From positions 62,001-126,000 of the forward strand of contig BQUP01000013.1 of the NCBI GenBank assembly GCA_022835595.1: a DNA stretch of 64,000 nt. Direction: 5' to 3'. A program made the translations under genes and the position numbers. The DNA comes from Cystobasidium ongulense (Eukaryota; Basidiomycota; Cystobasidiomycetes; Cystobasidiales; Cystobasidiaceae). Each line of letters starts with the position of its first letter. Position 1 is the first letter of the stretch. Of the stretch, positions 12,476 through 23,672 are shown one piece after another. The notes below the pieces were generated by a model that was not told the origin of the DNA, ran no database searches, and worked only from the letters and a program-made list of their open reading frames with translations.

Positions 12476-13174
12476 ATGTCGACACTGAACGTGAGTGGTG
12501 CAGCTGGGCTGATAGCTTGCATCGAGCCTCCATGCTGACGGTGCTCCATTGCACGCCCTCCAACCACCTCTCATCGCCCAATCAACCTCAATCTGGCGGC
12601 ATCGGAACGCTGTGTGGACTATTCTACGACGACGACGACCACAATCTCCTCGCAACACTGGCCACCACTGCAATCCAAACAGGTCGTGCGGTACACCGCG
12701 CTCCTCTCTGGCATAGTCTACGGATTCGTCCACAACCGAACTCTGTCGAAAGAGGCAGAAGTTAAAAAAGCAAATGCTGCTATCAAACAGAAAGAATCTT
12801 GGATAGAGCAAGCAAAGAAGGAATATGCAGAGAAGAATAAATCATCAACGTCTTCTACGCTCAGACAGTTGGCTAGCTCTGCGACGGGCGGTCTTGTTGG
12901 CGGTGACAGTCGTAAGTCTTGCCTTGCTCTTGCCTCTTTCCTTCAGCGAGCTTTCCAGGCATGCATAGCTCTGGCACGCGTACAGCGTCCTCTGCCGTGT
13001 CTTGTGCCATGGTATATTGGCTGTTTGGACGGCTCGAGTATACTCCTCACAACCGACAGCTCATACTGACCCTTCCTCCTTGCTCGTCCCGGCCTGCCCA
13101 CAGTCATAACCGACCCAGAAGATCCTAAATTCGACCTCGAAAAGCTCATCAAGTCATGGGAGAAGAGCACTTAG
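12476..13174 (+). CDS. ATP21: Mitochondrial F1Fo-ATP synthase subunit e
   Basis: Subunit e (yeast Atp21/Tim11) is a small inner-membrane protein of the peripheral Fo that drives ATP synthase dimerisation and crista shape. The exons 12476-12490, 12683-12911 and 13104-13174 give 104 residues in frame. The first exon is only five codons (MSTLN). It joins VVRYTALLSGIVYGFVHNR, the conserved single membrane helix, in which the GIVYG segment sits where the family's GxxxG dimerisation motif would be expected; only one of its glycine pairs is seen here. A charged coiled coil follows (EAEVKKANAAIKQKESWIEQ), and the tail ends DPKFDLEKLIKSWEKST. The length and order (short N-terminus, one helix, charged helix) match the family. 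The introns are 192 nt each, longer than most here. Confidence is high despite low sequence conservation in this family, because helix, coiled coil and tail all fit. Confidence 0.82.
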
Positions 13175-13865
13175 GAAGCGAATAGGATGTGATAAGATAA
13201 GATTGCATGGTCGTCTCACAGACAGTGACAGCAGTAGTAGATGCGCACACCACCCCCCCAACCACACTTTGTCTCGACGAATACCGAACAGCGACTTCGC
13301 CTACAGTCAATATAGAATGCATGCGCAGACACCCTGCTGGCTTTCTCTTCCTGAGCACACGTCTCATCACTCACTCGCTTGTGCAATCTAGCCCACACCA
13401 GTACAGCCTTCAGTCGACTCGGCCGCCATACTTCTGCTTCTGGGCACAATGAAACTCTCCTGCCCGCCCGCCAGCGACAAGTCTGCTTGATTTGAAAACA
13501 AACCTCTCTAGCAAAATTGCATTCAATCAAGCAGCAAAAATATGATGCGAACAAATAGCAAGGCCGAATGTTGAAGAGCGGCACTGGTCTTGCCATCTGT
13601 CGAAAAGCCAACTCTGACACTGATTGCTGGGCATTCATGCATGCCTCCTAAGGCCAGTTCGAGACGGAAGCGCGGGCATGATCGTCGCTCTGACGACCGC
13701 TGACGTTTCTTCGAAGTTGATGCGACGTAAAGCGGGTGCCACGAAAGGACTAATACCTTCATACGGTCAGTTCAGTCTTATCAATACGACACATCTCGTT
13801 ATATTCTAATCCTTAGCTAATTACAAGACTGCTTCAACCCGTCTGTCTATCTACGAAGAGCTCAT
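13175..13865. other. Convergent intergenic region
   Basis: This is the space between the 3' ends of the subunit e gene (plus) and the carrier gene (minus). It should hold both terminators. I see no gene, RNA or repeat that I can support. Confidence 0.5.
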
Positions 13866-15168
13866 TCACGAGATATTATCGCTCTTGCCAGCGAGACGTT
13901 GGCTTTTAAAGTTTGCATATTTCCGTGTCAACTGCTCATTGAAGACTAGCGTGAGAACCTGATAAAGAAAAGAACCAGCATTAGGTTGAGACAGCACTGA
14001 TAGACATCCCGATAAAAGATGGGATCACGTACGGTATGCGGTGCTATTCTCAGCAAATGCGCCGTTGAACCCTTGTACCAACCCATCACACCTTCCGTCT
14101 TGAAGGTCTTATACAAGCAATCAATGGGGTTCTTGTACAGCAAACCCCGCACCTTTCCATCTGGTCCCAGCGCATTCGGGGATTGATTGTACATGCGCGT
14201 GAGCGCTGTATCTGCCGGTTGCATGACTACGCAGACACAGGCACCACTGAATGTCGATGCTGCCAAATATGTCCATATGCTATTTGCAGGAAGTAGATCC
14301 CAATGTGCGATATAAGATTTCGCAAGATTATATGCTGGCAATTGTACCTACGATTGGACAGAAGAAGGAATGTGAGTGAAAAGTGAAGTGAAAAGTGAAG
14401 TATACCTCAGAAGGTCGCGAATAGCTCACGCTACTGCCCATTGCGGTACGAAGCATAGCTGCATCCACACCTCTCCACAAGCCTCTCACTCCCTCAGCTT
14501 TAAAGATACTACTAAGCGCATCAAATCCACCTTTGTAGGCATGTTGCGCTCCAACAGGGTGTGAAGGCGAATAAGCTTGTATTCTCGCTTTCACCAAGAA
14601 TAATGGATTTCCTAGGATAGCTCCTACTATTCCAGACGCTGCTCCACTTGACAGATTCACTGCTATGCTTTGCGAATCCGATTTCCTCCCCAAAACCCGA
14701 TTCAGATTCCGCCGGAATGGTTCGTATAACCCCAACCGTGAACCGTTCAGGAAGATCTGATATGCGTATGCTGGAAAGAGTCCACGCTGAATGCCTAGAG
14801 GAGGCCGGAAGTTGACGGGTGTGTCCGTTTCAGCACAGAACCAGCATTCAGTACAGCTCGAAAGACAACACTTACCCTTTACGCCTTCGGATTGCCATGT
14901 CTTCTTTAGAGCATCGAATGCGTTATTATACACTTTTTTGTAAGGTGCCGAGCCATGCGCCGCCGCTCGCGATTGGAGTTCACCGTCAAGCTGTAACCGT
15001 GTTTTCGCGACCTGACTCGGAGAAGTACAATCAGATGTCGTTCAATCAGGCTGTACTCAGCAACAAGCCAGACAAATCGGCCGAAACTGGCTTGCTCACC
15101 TCCATTGGGTTCGTCACGGTCACAGAGCCACATGCTGCTAGACCTCCTAGTATGAAGCTTTCTGTCAT
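13866..15168 (-). CDS. OAC1: Mitochondrial carrier, oxaloacetate/sulfate (OAC1) type
   Basis: This is an inner-membrane solute carrier with three repeats of two helices. The spliced start MTESFILGGLAACGSVTVTNPMEV|AKTRLQLDGEL carries the first PxD/E-x-x-[KR]-x-[KR] signature and matches the OAC1/SLC25A34-35 subfamily closely. Repeat 1 ends DALKKTWQSEGVKG, then IQRGLFPAYAYQIFLNGSRL. Repeat 2 has GNPLFLVKARIQAYSP and FKAEGVRGLWRGVDAAMLRT. Repeat 3 has MQPADTALTRMYNQ, then FKTEGVMGWYKGSTAHLLRI. The last exon (about 13946-13866) ends LAGKSDNIS. Four or five short introns are needed. One, near 14345-14405, contains a small tandem repeat. The likely role is oxaloacetate, malate or sulfate exchange. 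The subfamily call rests on repeat 1 and the overall pattern, so a related dicarboxylate carrier is possible. An in-frame ATG at 15255 would add 29 residues. Confidence 0.85.
14372..14402. repeat. Short tandem repeat inside a carrier-gene intron
   Basis: An about 11-bp unit, GTGAAAAGTGA with small overlaps, is repeated about three times head to tail inside an intron of the OAC1-like gene. It reads as a small minisatellite with no coding meaning. Confidence 0.6.
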
Positions 15169-15412
15169 ATGCGGAAGTTGGAAGAAAAAGGTGGTTGTAT
15201 GAAGATGCGTCAGTAAGTATTCTCGTGTATGCGAATGGTTGATCGGGCTTTCCAATATGTCACGCGGATATGGAAAGTGTGGTGAAAGAGCCGGGAAGCA
15301 AAAGGTAACAGCGGAGATGGCAGATCAAGTCTGTCTGCCTGAAGACAGGCTGAGGAGAGTCTAGTAATCTGGCCATGTCCTTTGTGATGTTCTACAGCAA
15401 GTTGGCGGACTG

Positions 15413-15676
15413 TCACGCCCAGCCAGAGTAGACGTTGCGCATCAAGTAGAGCTGCTGGAGCATGGCTGCCCAAGAAGCGGGACTCTTTGCCTTTGGGCTT
15501 GTGGGTGGAAGAGTGTATGGCATGCTAACAGGCTCTTGCACAGAACGGACTGACTGACCAGGTGTTGACAGGCGTGCTTGTACGGGGACCGGCGCTGGAA
15601 CCGGCTTTGCTATCCTGGCGGGCGAGTCTATGGAAAGCTTGCTGGTTGAAGCATCACTGCTGCTGGATGCACTCAT
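15413..15676 (-). CDS. Small unrecognised Ser/Pro-rich protein
   Basis: The product would be 87 residues from the ATG at 15676 (MSASSSSDASTSKLSID). It has a disordered Ser/Ala/Pro first half (KPVPAPVPVQARLSTPGQSV) and a more ordered, partly hydrophobic end (SPASWAAMLQQLYLMRNVYS, then GWA and stop). I do not recognise it. It lies upstream of the carrier gene on the same strand and is uninterrupted. An in-frame ATG at 15715 would extend it by 13 residues. The end could also splice onward, so the C-terminus is uncertain. The bias toward Ser, Pro and Ala and the structured tail make chance less likely, but there is no homology evidence. Confidence 0.4.
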   Translation of the reverse strand: MSASSSSDASTSKLSIDSPARIAKPVPAPVPVQARLSTPGQSVRSVQEPVSMPYTLPPTSPKAKSPASWAAMLQQLYLMRNVYSGWA

Positions 15677-16095
15677 TGTTGTGCTGTTCTTCCAATACTG
15701 CTCTTGCTGTTGCACTTATCCAAGCCGGTGCAAGCAGGATCAAAAGAGTCTCGTCGGCATTGTGCGAACATAGCTAGGCGGGCGTTTCGGCGGAGGCGCG
15801 CCCCCGTCAGTGGCGGATTTCAATAAGCGGGCTAATCAGAGCCGCTTGAAATGGTCAAGCAGTTCTGCAGGACGTAGCATCGTCAAAAGGGAACACGCAA
15901 AGCCGTCTGTCTCCGCGCCAACATCTAGCTAAATTGCGCGGATATTATTGTTTACATGCAGTATAGCAGCTACAGGTGGTGAATTGCTGTACGGTATTCA
16001 GAAGTTTGCTTTGCTGAACGAAGAAGACATTTAAGATAGTACACTAAGCGGTGTCGTCTACCGCTGGAATGTAGAATGGGCCACGATGGATCTGT
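15677..16095. other. Intergenic between small ORF and RING gene
   Basis: No gene is seen. This should be the promoter of the small protein at 15413-15676 and the terminator of the RING-H2 gene, both on the minus strand. Confidence 0.45.
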
Positions 16096-19000
16096 TCAGG
16101 CAGCAGCGGGCTGCAACGCTTCCGCAAGCGGTGGACTTGCATCTTTCGGAACACCGATAGTCCTGCATGCAGGGCATGTATTGGCGCCCGTAGAAAGCCA
16201 AGTGTCGACACAGGCTTGATGAAAGCAGTGTCGACAGTTGAGAATCCTAACATCTTCCTCGTCCTCGTAGTCTTCGAGGCAGACTGCACGCAAAGACATT
16301 GTTAGCTGAAGTTTAAGACGCAAGCAGACAGACTCAAAAGTGACTACCCACCTAAGCATCGCTCCAAAGTAATTTCCCGGATATCGCCGATGCTATGCAG
16401 CTCGGCCAATGTGTTCGATTTGACTACCTTCAGATCGCTCTTCGTGATCTCCTCGCTCGTCACAGTCGGTGGCTTGACGTTTCCTAGGACTTCGGCCAGG
16501 CGCAGAAGCTCATCATATGACATTGCATCGTCCCCTAGTAGAGAAGGCGCAATGACAATCGGATGATTTGCGGGATATAAACCTCCTAAGATCCAAAGTA
16601 CAAAGCCCCCCGTTTCTCGACCGCTGCCTGCGCGGTTGCTGCCAGCGGTAGCGTTGTGGGCAGTGCTCTCGGTGCCGGCTGATATATCTTGTTGCGCGTG
16701 TGGCACGGTCGATGAGGTACCAGACATCGTGGAATCCGAGGTTGTCGCCGTCGCGTTGCTTTCCGGACCATTGAAACCAATTAAAGACGCACTACGGACG
16801 CCAACTAGTAACATCGGAACGACTTGTCGAGAAGGTAACGATGCAGCTTGGGCATCGACAGCTGGAGCAGTGGATGCTTCTTGTTGCTCTTCCGTCGTTG
16901 AAGAGTGTTCTGCTTGCAGTGGAGGCATGGAAGACGCTGCTGAGGGTACTGCTGTCGAACTGGCTTGTTCCGCACTGTCCATAACGACGTCATCTGAAGG
17001 AATACTACTTCGAGTGTCTGAAGTGGCTTGCGCCGGCGTGGAAGCCAGATTCTGAACCCCAGTGCCTACAGTCCCATTAACCCCTGCTCCGGAAAGTGGG
17101 ACAGGGGAAAAACGGTACGACCGGAAGAAGCTGAACGCTTGACGTCCAGTCGCTGTCTGGGGAGCATCGGCAGATGGGACGCCCGCTTCTTCTGAAGCCG
17201 CGCTAGCAGCCCTCGGTCGGCCATCTGTATCGCTTGCCACCTCATCTATGTCGTCTAAAAGTGGCCGCATCTCCTCCAGACCTGTCGCATTATTGCGTTG
17301 CTGAGGATTCGCCGAAGTGGCAGCAGAAGCCGAAGAAGATTCACGAGACCTGAGTATAGCGGCTGATACACTGTACAACGGATTGGGCAGTCAGCAAGAT
17401 CGAAATTCAGACAGCTTGTAGCAGGATGAACAGTAGCTTACTCGGCTTGTAAATCTGAGAGGAATCGTTCGAAACTGCCAGGTAGATGATGATTCCCCGA
17501 CACATAAGGGACTTCGGAGTGTAGAGAAGCAACAGGTATGGCTAAAGCTGTGCCTTGCCCGAAGGGATCAGACAAGCTTCGACCCGACGGCGATGGCCGC
17601 GTCGCCGAATCTCCAGTGCTCGCGAGAGGAGGAGATGTTTGTGGAGATGTAGACTGAGTAGAAGCCGATGTACTGGCGGTGTTCGAGCTGTTGCGAGCGT
17701 TTGCCGAAGTCGGCGGAGATTGGTCGAATGTAGAAAGTGTCTGGCCGGTATCATCGGTCTCATTGGTAGAGGTGCTAGATGTTGCGGAACGAAAAGCTGC
17801 CGCTAGAGCGTTTCTGAGGATGTCTTGCAGCGCTGCAGATGGAGGAGAAGACGAGGAAGATGGAGCTCCCGACAGTGCGCTAGCTGTAGTATTTTCTGGA
17901 TCCGGTAGGTCTGGCGGATTGCGCCCAGGCGTGCGGAAAGTACCTAGACTATCGCTGCGAGGCCGAGGGGCAGGAGCAGGAGACGACGCACGCGGTGGGG
18001 GCCGAGCAGCACCTAGCGGGATGCCTGTCCCGCCGAGTAAGTCGCTTCCTTGAGATTCTCCAAAGCCTGTGACAGGTGCGCCATTCACAGTGATACCGGG
18101 AATGAGCGTAGCAGCGGTAGCGGCTGCCGCCACAGAAAGTAAGCGACCTATCAAATTAGCCTGATCTCGTAACATTCTTGCCGGATTATCTGCAGCTCGT
18201 TGAAGAGAAGGACCTCTTCCTCGCGATCTTTGAAGTAAAGCCGCTGAGACAGCATTCTCCCAAGCCTGATCATCATCGTCTTCGCCAGGCGTAGGAGGCG
18301 ACCGTGTGGAACCGTCTTCGTTATTGCTTGCGCGCTCCCAAGTGGGAGGAGCCATAGATCCAGCACCAGGTAGCTCGTCCCAAAGAGTACCTCGGGAGGG
18401 CTCGCCATAAGCCGACGATCTTGATGAACTCGCTGCTGATTGGCGGGAAGCTAGGGTCGACGAGGGTGGCGGAGAGGAAGACACTATACCTTGCACTAAA
18501 ATGCGTCGAGGCACCATCAGATCGCTCATGGCCTCAGAATTCCTCTCCTGGGCCATTGAGGCGTTGGAGGGTTGCACAGTGGGAATTGGCAGGGGCGTTG
18601 TATCGGAAAGAAGACTACCAAGAGCAGATGGAAGTAATCCAGAGCGGGAAGTACTGTTCTCAGGCGGAGTAGGCGATCTACTTGCGCTCCTTCGCGGAAG
18701 GGGAGCGAAGAGTCGAGCTGGCAGGCTAGCCTGCATTGCTGATTCCGACGTTGTTGAATGAGTAACGCCATCGACTTGTAGGCCATTTGCCGAATTCAAG
18801 CCAGTGCCTGAAATTTCGTCGGATGATACGGCCTCTACATCGTTATGCATTGACGTTGATAGCGCAAGGGAAGAATCCTGCAGGTGACCTTGGACACTCT
18901 GACTCGTTAAATTTGCTGCGGCAGTCGGATTCGAGGAGGCATAAGGTGAATTAGGTCTAGCTAACTCTGATTGTAATTGAGCTAGAGCTTCTTCAACTAG

Positions 19001-19888
19001 ACGCCGAGCTCTCTGTCTTTCTTCAAACATGACATCTTCGTCCGGGGGTGGTGTCATGATGCGCCAGGGATCGCGACTCTCGCTTTCTTGAGGTGTGCTG
19101 GCTTCGCTGGCCATCTCTGTAGCCATTTCAACGTCTTTCCCCTCTGCTACAGGATTGCGATGTTCTCCTTCCAATGTGTCTTGCTTTGCCTCGGTCATAT
19201 CGGCTATGCTGGACGAAGCTTCCGGTGTAGTAGGTTCTGTCGCCGCGTATCCGCCTGAAAATCCCCATGACAGTCGTTGAAATGAACGACGCCTCGCATT
19301 TCTCAGCTTATCAGCTAGCGTCTGACGCCGACTGCGCGCTTGCTGAATATTAGCAGCTGTTGAAGTAGGTACATTGCTTCCAGAAGCATCTCGCATTTCG
19401 GTATTCTGGTCGCTCCCATAGTCACCCAGTGTGGTAGACATAGCTGGAGAAGTGTTGTAGGAGGAAGATGGAGGGGTCTGCAAAGACGGAAGCGAGCTAC
19501 TTGATGCTACAGGGGTATAAGCGCTTGTCGGCGTTGCACAAGTGCTGACTGGAGGTGGCGTTGGCATACGCCCAGCGGAAGCGTCGAAGGCAAACAGCTG
19601 GTTGGCGGACGGGTGTTCCTCTATGCGCATTTGCTGCATACTCGTGTCATGCACGTCTGTGTCATCCGAGATAGGGTGGGTTTGGGCAGCATGGCCGTCA
19701 CGAATGTCGTAGCGGTCTCTTGGTAATCGAGCAGAATGCACTTTCCCTGACGATGGGGTAGGCATTGCTCGCTGAACCTCTTCCTCACTAGTGACAGACG
19801 TGCTGTTGCGGATCCGTTCATGGTCACTATTTGAGCTGCTGAGAACAGGAGCTGGTTGTCCATTGGACCGCGAGCTACCTTGTCCCAT
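16096..19888 (-). CDS. Large RING-H2 E3 ubiquitin ligase with myristoylation signal
   Basis: This is a predicted E3 ubiquitin ligase of about 1,200 residues in three exons (17442-19888, 16352-17370, 16283-16096). The RING-H2 is created by splicing exons 2 and 3: RC|LVC, then LEDYEDEEDVRILNCRH, CFHQACVDTWLSTG and TCPAC. This satisfies C-x2-C-x(n)-C-x-H-x2-H-x2-C-x(n)-C-x2-C and sits at the extreme C-terminus. Nearly everything before it is low-complexity Ser/Thr/Pro/Ala with acidic patches, so intrinsically disordered. A conserved-looking block just before the RING (GGFVLWILGGLYPANHPIVI, then SYDELLRLAEVLGNVKPPTV) resembles the conserved pre-RING region of fungal RING proteins. The N-terminus MGQGSSRS fits the N-myristoylation consensus (MGxxxS). 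The substrate is unknown. The start is supported by that consensus and by a stop-free exon of 816 codons. Confidence 0.8.
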
Positions 19889-20568
19889 AGATGGTTTGCG
19901 CCGGGCTGAATAGTCAAAAGGGCAACGCCAATTGGTTGGTCAGCAGGCTGTATATGGATATTGTCGAAGCAACTAATGTACATACAGTTGTGTTTGGATT
20001 CGTGCGTAAATGCGATAAGAGCAATATAGACCTGTACGATTTGAACACGTCGCCTAAATGAGCGGATGATCGATTATGAAGAACTGGATGTCTCCCAAGT
20101 CAAGGTCAAGAACAGCGCTGGAAGCTGGACTACATTGCTTTCCGGTCACGCATGCATCCAGGCTTGTTCCTGTCGATTGCAGGGTCAGTCGCAAAAGCAA
20201 ATTCCCATCATAACAATACGCCACCAAGTAGTGCACAAGATTAAATGACAATAGTACATAATGCTCGATATGTGAACGATACACTCCAGTGCGGGATATA
20301 ATCGGCAATGCCAGTTATTCCAATCAACAACACTTACTCTACAACAACCAAGGAATCGAAGTTGAATCGAAAAACAATGCGATGATTGCGAGGGAACGAC
20401 TGCTTGGAATAGCTTCCAGATGTTGCCCAGTAATTGGGCGCCTCGTAGAACATGTCATGGACATGGAGGAATAGACATATGTATTGACCAATGATTTCAT
20501 GTACGCTAAGGCACGGGAAAACAGGCGAGACGGAAGGAAGGGAGGAAGGATGGTAATAAAGGGACCAT
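19889..20568. other. Promoter of RING gene / 3' region of kinase gene
   Basis: No gene is supported. Short open stretches occur on both strands without domains. This holds the upstream region of the RING-H2 gene and the terminator of the kinase gene, both on the minus strand. Confidence 0.5.
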
Positions 20569-23323
20569 TTACGGATCGACCCGACTTATAGATTTCCGGC
20601 GAGCGGGAGTTTTCATCTTCTGCATCGCCGAGCGGGGTAAGGACAAGAAGCGAGACCAGCGACTTTGACTGGAACTCCTGGATCTCGACCGATCCATGGA
20701 TTCGCCACGGTACCAAGAGCCGTTGGTACTCCGACTCGAAGGCCTTTCAACTTCAGGAGGTCCTGAGCTCGCACTGACGCGATGTGGACCGCGAACGGTG
20801 CTAAAATTGCTGTTATACTGATAGCTTGATTCTGGCGACCATGGTATCGTAGGCGAGCCTATGCTTGCCCGAGGGACTTTATGGGTCTCGTCCACGTTCT
20901 GTCCTGAGACTTCTGGCGTAGCGTCATCTTCTGCAGCCAAAGAGTCCTCCTCGGCATCGCCTTCATCGCCGCTCACATCGTCCATGCTGGATTCTTCCAG
21001 TGTTAAAATATGCTTGTGCGAGACGCAGGGAGGAGAAATCCCAGTTTTGAATGGCGGTGGTTCAGCTGTCCAGATCGTCTCCCAACTTGTAGTAGCGAAG
21101 AAAGAGTGATCCTTCACTTCTTGTACTCCATTGACAGTCCCTAAACGCTCATTAGGATCTAGCACAAGTAGCTTGCGGATGAGACCCTTGGCATCCGCAG
21201 GAAATTCGTCTGGAAGCTCGTACTCGAGTTTCGTAATCTTTTGGAAAATGAGGTATTCGTTTGGGGCTCGAAAAGGTGTCCGACCGGTAATGAACTGATA
21301 GAGAACACAGCCGAAAGCCCAGAAGTCTGCTGCTTGTGGAGGCGGTAATGCTTTCACCGCTGCTTCTGGATCTCTGGAAGGGTCGGGTATCGGTTTTGAC
21401 GTCAAGAGTTCCGGACACACGTACTGTGCGGTGCCGACGAATGAGTTGGAGCGGGATTGGTTTATCTCATCTGCACAGATCAAGCTAGAAGTCAATATAC
21501 GATCATCGAAGGTTGCGATACCCCTAAAGTAGCTCACCGGACAGTTGCTCGGGAGTAAGCGATGTCGAAAGGAGCTTTGCTGTGCCAAAGTCTGTGATCT
21601 TAATCCGCATGTGCGAGTCGAGCAGTATGCTGCAAGGAGAAGGGCAAGTCAGCAACCGGAATTGATCACTTGAGCGTCTGCATGACAGGAATGCAACTCA
21701 CTTTTCAGGCTTAAGATCTCTGTGAATAACGCCCTTCTTGTGCATGTATTCCAGAGCAGACAGGATCTCGGCGGCATAGAAGCGCGCAACATCCACCTCA
21801 AAAGACCCGTACTCTTGCAAGTATTTTAAAATCTCTCCATTTGGAGCGAGTTCCAGTACAAAGTACAAGCTTTGCTCATCGTGGAAAGTCCAATACAGCC
21901 TGACGATGCCCGGATGGCGATCAAGTCTAGCCAGAGTTTCTTTCTCGACATTGACGTATTTTACTTTACGCTCTTTAATGATATGTTTCTTGTTGAGGAC
22001 CTTCAGCGCATACTGTCGATGGGGCGGAGTCTTGTCGGTAGCCAGGTGAACTATGGAGTAACTGCCTTCGCCAATTACCTCGCCTAGCTCAAAGTCGTTG
22101 ACACGCTTGTGTGCTAAGCTTGCCAAGCTGACAGTACTGGCGTTGCGCGATCCCATTACAGGACGAAGAGGGCGGCCGAGCAATCCTGGCACTTGGGTGG
22201 AGGCCGACGATGACAGATAGTCTAGCGTAGGACTGCTTGGCGGCCGCGATGCATTGACACTCGAGGTGGCGGATTCCTGCGAGGCTGGTGGGTTCCCCAT
22301 AGCGGGCAGTGCGTTTTTGACATTCGTAGGAGAGTGCCTCGGGGGTGACACTATTATCGGTGCTTCAGTTGGCGAAGGATCGATGCTGGGAAGCAAGGTC
22401 ATATGCGGACCGATTGTGGCAGTCGAGCCTTGCGAGCGATGACCAAGTCCACTTGCGTGCGAACTTTCGGTGGAGGAGGAAGTGACCGACGAAAGCATAC
22501 TGCTCGTCAAAGAGGGACCATTGGAAGCCAGTGATGAGCTGACAACGCGGACTGGGCCGCCTGTAGGTGCGCTGAAACTCGAGCGAGCTGAAATGTATCC
22601 GCCGCGTGCGGGATAGCGAGATGGGGCGAGATTGAAGTAGGATTCTGCGCGAGATGCGACATAGCTTGATGGACGGGATAGGTTCCCTACTGGCCGCATA
22701 GGTGTCATGCGGAAAGGTGTGGCATAGACAGAGCTGGAAGATGATGCTCTAGACAGGCCAGATGTGGAGGAATCGCTGGAAGTGCTGTCGCCGCGCTGCA
22801 GAGGTGCAGATATCTTGTTTATCAGAGGCTTATCGTAATCAACATCTGGCGAGGATGAAGCCGACATTCCTGAAGCGTCTGCATCTACTGCGTCTTCTGG
22901 ACGCAGCTCGGTCGCAGATAGATCAGCCCTCTCGCTCGACTCTTCCTGTCTGACGACGGGGCTATTGCCTGAGCCTGCAGGAGCAGTATCTACATGTCCT
23001 GTTCCGTAAACGCTCCAATGCTGGTGTTCCTGTAGCTCGACTGCCGTCGCCCGCGTGGGTGTCCTGTCCAGAAGGTTGGTATTATTGGGTGATCTTGTAT
23101 GCAAGTCGCTTCCAGCACCGTTGGAGCCGTTCGCAGGTCGACGCGCAGCAGGAGTCACAGGTTCGAAGTCGTCGCTGTCTAGATGCACGGTTCTGTCCAC
23201 TATAACGCTGAGCTTGCTCCCACCTGGGCGCTCCACAGCTGCGCTCATGGAGCAGTGGCCGCCGCCTCGTCCGCGTGTGTGCACTCTCTTCCTCTCTCCG
23301 GATGTATCAATTGAGGTCTTCAC
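20569..23323 (-). CDS. PKH1: PDK1/Pkh-type AGC master protein kinase
   Basis: This is a Ser/Thr kinase of the 3-phosphoinositide-dependent kinase 1 family. It phosphorylates the activation loop of other AGC kinases (Ypk, Pkc, Sch9) at the plasma membrane or eisosome. About 390 disordered residues precede the kinase domain. The domain shows the glycine loop IGEGSYSIVH, VAIK-equivalent YALKVL, ETLARLDRHPGIVRLYWTF (a PDK1 hallmark), HRDLKPE|N formed across an intron, ITDFGTAKLL, activation loop SFVGTAQYVCPELL and DFWAFGCVLYQFITGRTPF. A PDK1-typical end follows (KDHSFFATTSWETIWTAEPP). Exons are about 21700-23323, 21530-21632 and 20569-21470. The C-terminal 130 residues are acidic then basic and Ser/Arg-rich. 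I see no PH domain, as in yeast Pkh1/2 and unlike animal PDK1. The start could instead be the ATG at 23248. Confidence 0.9.
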
Positions 23324-23672
23324 ACAAGCTACAGTTGCTGGACCTTCAACACGGACAACCTCTGGCCGTCGATGCTGCTTCTCTCGCTGCTGGTCTGCCG
23401 CATCTGCTTCCCGATCTTTTTCTAGGGCTGTCGGATTGCCTGCTTGTATGGCTGACCCCAGGCGGCGCGCTGCTGGACGGTGTATGCCTGACGAGGTGCT
23501 AGGCGTGCAGTCCGCTGACTGTCAACCGCCCTACCTGTCCGGTATTTTCTGTGGACGTGCTTGCAAAAAGGCCTAGGCCCAATGTCGGCAAATGCTGTTA
23601 AGGCGCCGTCAGCAAGTTAGTGGCGGGTCCAGAAGCGCACAACCTGATTACACATCCACTTCTAGTCTACCT
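23324..23672. other. Kinase promoter and DODA-gene 3' region
   Basis: This is a 349-bp spacer between two minus-strand genes. It includes the pyrimidine-rich upstream region of the kinase gene. No other feature is seen. Confidence 0.45.

Noticed and set aside
23055-23576. 173-codon plus-strand open stretch over the kinase 5' end
   Set aside because: It is antisense to the low-complexity kinase leader, with no domain.
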